A stretch of 8,714 nucleotides of DNA from the NCBI GenBank assembly GCA_009700715.1, contig WLLM01000025.1, positions 1 to 8,714 on the forward strand, in the 5' to 3' direction. A program made the position numbers and the translations under genes. This DNA is from Actinomycetota bacterium. Its GTDB lineage: Bacteria; Actinomycetota; Actinomycetes; Nanopelagicales; Nanopelagicaceae. How positions within the stretch are numbered: position 1 is the first letter of the stretch; each line of letters opens with the position of its first letter. The notes below the pieces were generated by a model. The model worked only from the letters and a program-made list of their open reading frames with translations. It had not been told where the DNA came from and did no database searches. Shown piece by piece: positions 6,942 to 8,714 of this stretch.

Positions 6942-7145
6942 ATGGAAGGCACACTCAACCTGGTCGGTTTTGGCCTCGCAGCAATCGGTCCTGGTATTGC
7001 AACCGGACTTATCTTCGCCGCTTACATCAACGGCGTTGCACGTCAGCCAGAAGCACGTAGCGTTCTACAGCCAATCGCGTTCCTTGGATTCGCGCTCGCT
7101 GAAGCTCTCGCACTCTTCGGTCTCGTTCTAGCTTTCGTTCTCTAA
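6942..7145 (+). CDS. atpE: F1Fo ATP synthase subunit c
   Basis: Subunit c is the proteolipid whose ring rotates as protons bind and leave. The protein is a 67-residue hairpin of two membrane helices. Helix 1 carries the glycine-rich packing motif [14 protein letters not shown] (9-22), the cytoplasmic loop has ARQPE (33-37, the RQP contact to gamma and epsilon), and helix 2 has [10 protein letters not shown] with the ion-binding carboxylate Glu54. The positions after Glu54 are Ala and Leu, not the Ser/Thr and Tyr of sodium-binding c subunits, so proton coupling is expected. Length is at the short end; both termini stop almost at the membrane. The ATG start is certain because the frame is closed by the atpB stop (6915-6917) with no other start codon between. 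GAAAGG at 6926-6931 is the ribosome-binding site. Confidence 0.97.
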   Translation: MEGTLNLVGFGLAAIGPGIATGLIFAAYINGVARQPEARSVLQPIAFLGFALAEALALFGLVLAFVL

Positions 7146-7173
7146 TTAGCCCAGAAAATAAACTGAACTAATT

Positions 7174-7707
7174 ATGATGAAATTCAATCTTGCCGCCGAG
7201 GCAGAGAAAGTGAATCCACTCATTCCGCATACCGCGGAAATGATCGTGGGCGCTGTTGCGTTCTCACTTCTCTTCCTCGTTCTGCGCAGCAAAGTGGTGC
7301 CGATGTTCGAAAAGGCATTCACTGCACGCACCGAGGCAATTCAAGGTGGAATGGAGCGCGCCGAAAAAGCGCAGCTCGAAGCGCAACGCGCGCTTTCCCA
7401 GTACAACGAGCAGCTTGCAAAAGCGCGCGAAGAAGCACAATCACTTCGTGAAGAAGCTCGCGTACAGGGCGCATCTATTGTTGAAGAACTTCGTGCCAAG
7501 GCACAAGAAGAAGCAGCACGAATTACTTCTGCTGCACACGCATCCATTGAGGCAGAGCGCCAACAAGCAATCACATCACTTCGTAATGAAGTCGGTGCAC
7601 TTGCAGTTGAACTCGCTTCAAAGATTGTCGGGGAATCTTTAGATGACCAGGCTCGTCAATCACGGATCGTTGACCGTTTCTTGGATGATCTAGAGAAGAG
7701 CAAGTAA
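7174..7707 (+). CDS. atpF: F1Fo ATP synthase subunit b
   Basis: Subunit b is the peripheral stalk that holds F1 against rotation. The 177-residue protein has a short N-terminal segment, one membrane helix (about 22-42, AEMIVGAVAFSLLFLVLRSK), and then a long charged helix rich in Ala, Glu, Arg and Gln (about 50-145) of coiled-coil character. The C-terminal segment (ALAVELASKIVGESLDDQ, then RFLDDLE) is the delta-binding end. Two successive ATG codons, 7174 and 7177, could start it; neither has a clear ribosome-binding site. It follows atpE by 28 nt and precedes atpH by 4 nt. It is a separate gene, not fused to delta as in mycobacteria, and only one b-type gene is present, as expected for a homodimeric stalk. 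Confidence 0.95.
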   Translation: MMKFNLAAEAEKVNPLIPHTAEMIVGAVAFSLLFLVLRSKVVPMFEKAFTARTEAIQGGMERAEKAQLEAQRALSQYNEQLAKAREEAQSLREEARVQGASIVEELRAKAQEEAARITSAAHASIEAERQQAITSLRNEVGALAVELASKIVGESLDDQARQSRIVDRFLDDLEKSK

Positions 7708-7711
7708 AAAA

Positions 7712-8548
7712 ATGAGAATTCACCTCGGAGGTAGCAGCCGTCAGTCACTCGTGACCGCACGCGCTGCACTCGATGCTGCAGTCAAGGGCGCAAGCGCGGC
7801 ATCAGCTTCAGAGTTGTCTTCTCATCTATTCGCAGCAGCAGATCTCTTTGCCGATAACACTTCTGTGCGTCGCGCAATTACAGATCCAGCTCGCGATAAA
7901 GCAGCAAAGGCTGCACTTGTTAAAGATCTTTTCACCAAATCAACTGGCGCAATGGCGGTCTCACTTCTTAGTGAGCTTTCCGGCCTACGTTGGTCAGCGA
8001 CAAAGGATCTTGTTTATGCAACAGAGCAGCTAGCGATTGAGGCAGAAGCATCTGCAGCAAATATCGCCGGCGAACTCGATCGCGTAGAAGATGAATTCTT
8101 CGAAACATCACGTCTTGTTGCCGATAACTTCGAACTCCGCAAGGCGCTCGTAAGCGTTGGTTCAAATGACGCCAAGTCAGCGTTAATCGCTGAAGTTCTT
8201 GGCAAGAAGGCATCTGCCTCAACAGTCAAGATTGCTAGCGCACTTGTTGCATCCCTTCGCGGACGCAGCATCGAAGCAGCATTTGCTGATTACCTCTTTG
8301 GTTTGGCAAACCGTCGCAACCGCCTAATCGCAGTTGTTCGTACCGCCACTGCTCTATCTGATGCACAGTCAAAGCGACTTGCAACAGTTCTGGAGAAGAA
8401 CGTCGGTCAACCAATCCGCATTAACGTGCAAATCGACCCAACAATTCTGGGTGGAGTTTCAATCAAGTTCGCAGATGAGTTAGTCGATGGAAGCGTTGTA
8501 AACCGCCTGGCAAACGCTGGGCGTGCATTAGTTGGTCAGTCCGCGTAA
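7712..8548 (+). CDS. atpH: F1Fo ATP synthase subunit delta, long actinobacterial form with internal duplication
   Basis: Delta caps the F1 head and joins it to subunit b. The 278-residue protein is about 100 longer than the E. coli subunit but near the ~270 of Streptomyces. Two similar helical units are visible, about 41-108 and 131-198, offset by 90 residues: ADNTSVRRAI (47-56) matches ADNFELRKAL (137-146), and KAALVKDLF (66-74) matches KSALIAEVL (155-163). This suggests that the N-terminal delta bundle is duplicated. The C-terminal domain (about 200-278) has the conserved DPTILGGVSIKFADELVDGS (242-261). The ATG at 7712 follows the atpF stop by 4 nt, indicating tight translational linkage. 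In mycobacteria the equivalent long delta is fused behind b; here it stands alone. Confidence 0.94.
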   Translation: MRIHLGGSSRQSLVTARAALDAAVKGASAASASELSSHLFAAADLFADNTSVRRAITDPARDKAAKAALVKDLFTKSTGAMAVSLLSELSGLRWSATKDLVYATEQLAIEAEASAANIAGELDRVEDEFFETSRLVADNFELRKALVSVGSNDAKSALIAEVLGKKASASTVKIASALVASLRGRSIEAAFADYLFGLANRRNRLIAVVRTATALSDAQSKRLATVLEKNVGQPIRINVQIDPTILGGVSIKFADELVDGSVVNRLANAGRALVGQSA

Positions 8549-8600
8549 GTAAAAAATTCAATAAAAGAAGATTTAAGAAGAAACGAAAAGGGAGAACGAC

Positions 8601-8714
8601 ATGGCAGAGCTCAAGATCCAACCGAATGAAATTCGGGATGCCTTAGCGAATTTCGTTAAGTCATACGATCCAGGCGCCGCAGCTCGCGACGAAGTAGGAA
8701 CAGTTAGCCAGGCA
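8601..8714 (+). CDS. atpA: F1Fo ATP synthase subunit alpha, N-terminus (3'-truncated by the window edge)
   Basis: Only the first 38 residues are inside the window. They begin [18 protein letters not shown] and continue through [17 protein letters not shown], which matches the N-terminal delta-contacting helix and the start of the beta-barrel domain of actinobacterial alpha subunits. The nucleotide-binding (Walker A) region lies beyond the edge. The ATG is preceded by GGGAG (8590-8594), 6 nt upstream. The 52-nt gap after atpH is A-rich with no clear terminator, so transcription probably continues. The gene order predicts gamma, beta and epsilon next. Confidence 0.93.
   Translation, partial: MAELKIQPNEIRDALANFVKSYDPGAAARDEVGTVSQA

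Noticed and set aside
7256..7642. A 128-residue plus-strand frame inside atpF
   Set aside because: It is a shifted reading of the Ala/Glu/Arg-rich coiled-coil region, giving a basic His/Ser/Lys-rich nonsense product.

Overview
The window is a dense, single-strand (+) block of housekeeping genes from an actinobacterium of moderate G+C content. The gene order rpmE - prfA - prmC - sua5/ywlC-like - glyA - wecA-like - atpI-like - atpZ-like - atpB - atpE - atpF - atpH - atpA is the classical actinobacterial arrangement: Mycobacterium has the same order without glyA, and Streptomyces keeps glyA. The release-factor insert, the ~278-residue AtpH and the WecA gene next to the ATP synthase operon also point to Actinobacteria. 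Short intergenic gaps, compact proteins and a G+C content near one half suggest a streamlined aquatic lineage such as the freshwater acI group (Nanopelagicales); that placement is inference.

Region 1 (1-330) holds the end of ribosomal protein L31, a strong Rho-independent terminator and a short leader with a 9-bp tandem repeat. Region 2 (331-5788) is a probable operon: release factor RF1, the methyltransferase that modifies the RF1 GGQ glutamine, a divergent YrdC/Sua5 protein, serine hydroxymethyltransferase, a polyprenyl-phosphate sugar-1-phosphate transferase, and a four-helix AtpI-like membrane protein that overlaps it by 8 nt. Region 3 (5809-8714) is the ATP synthase cluster: a two-helix AtpZ-like protein, then subunits a, c, b, delta and the first 38 codons of alpha. 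It runs off the right edge, where gamma, beta and epsilon would be expected. A 116-nt gap before atpB can form two hairpins and has a weak promoter-like pair.

Functionally, the left part serves translation (L31, RF1, PrmC and nominally tRNA t6A formation), the middle serves one-carbon metabolism and cell-envelope glycan initiation, and the right part builds the F1Fo ATP synthase, whose c subunit looks proton-coupled.

I see no mobile element, CRISPR array, tRNA, rRNA or foreign-looking island, and no wholly new system. The most interesting item is the Sua5-like protein, whose family-defining KxR and SxN residues are replaced although its fold motifs remain. Next is the visible internal duplication in AtpH. 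The other findings are small and uncertain.
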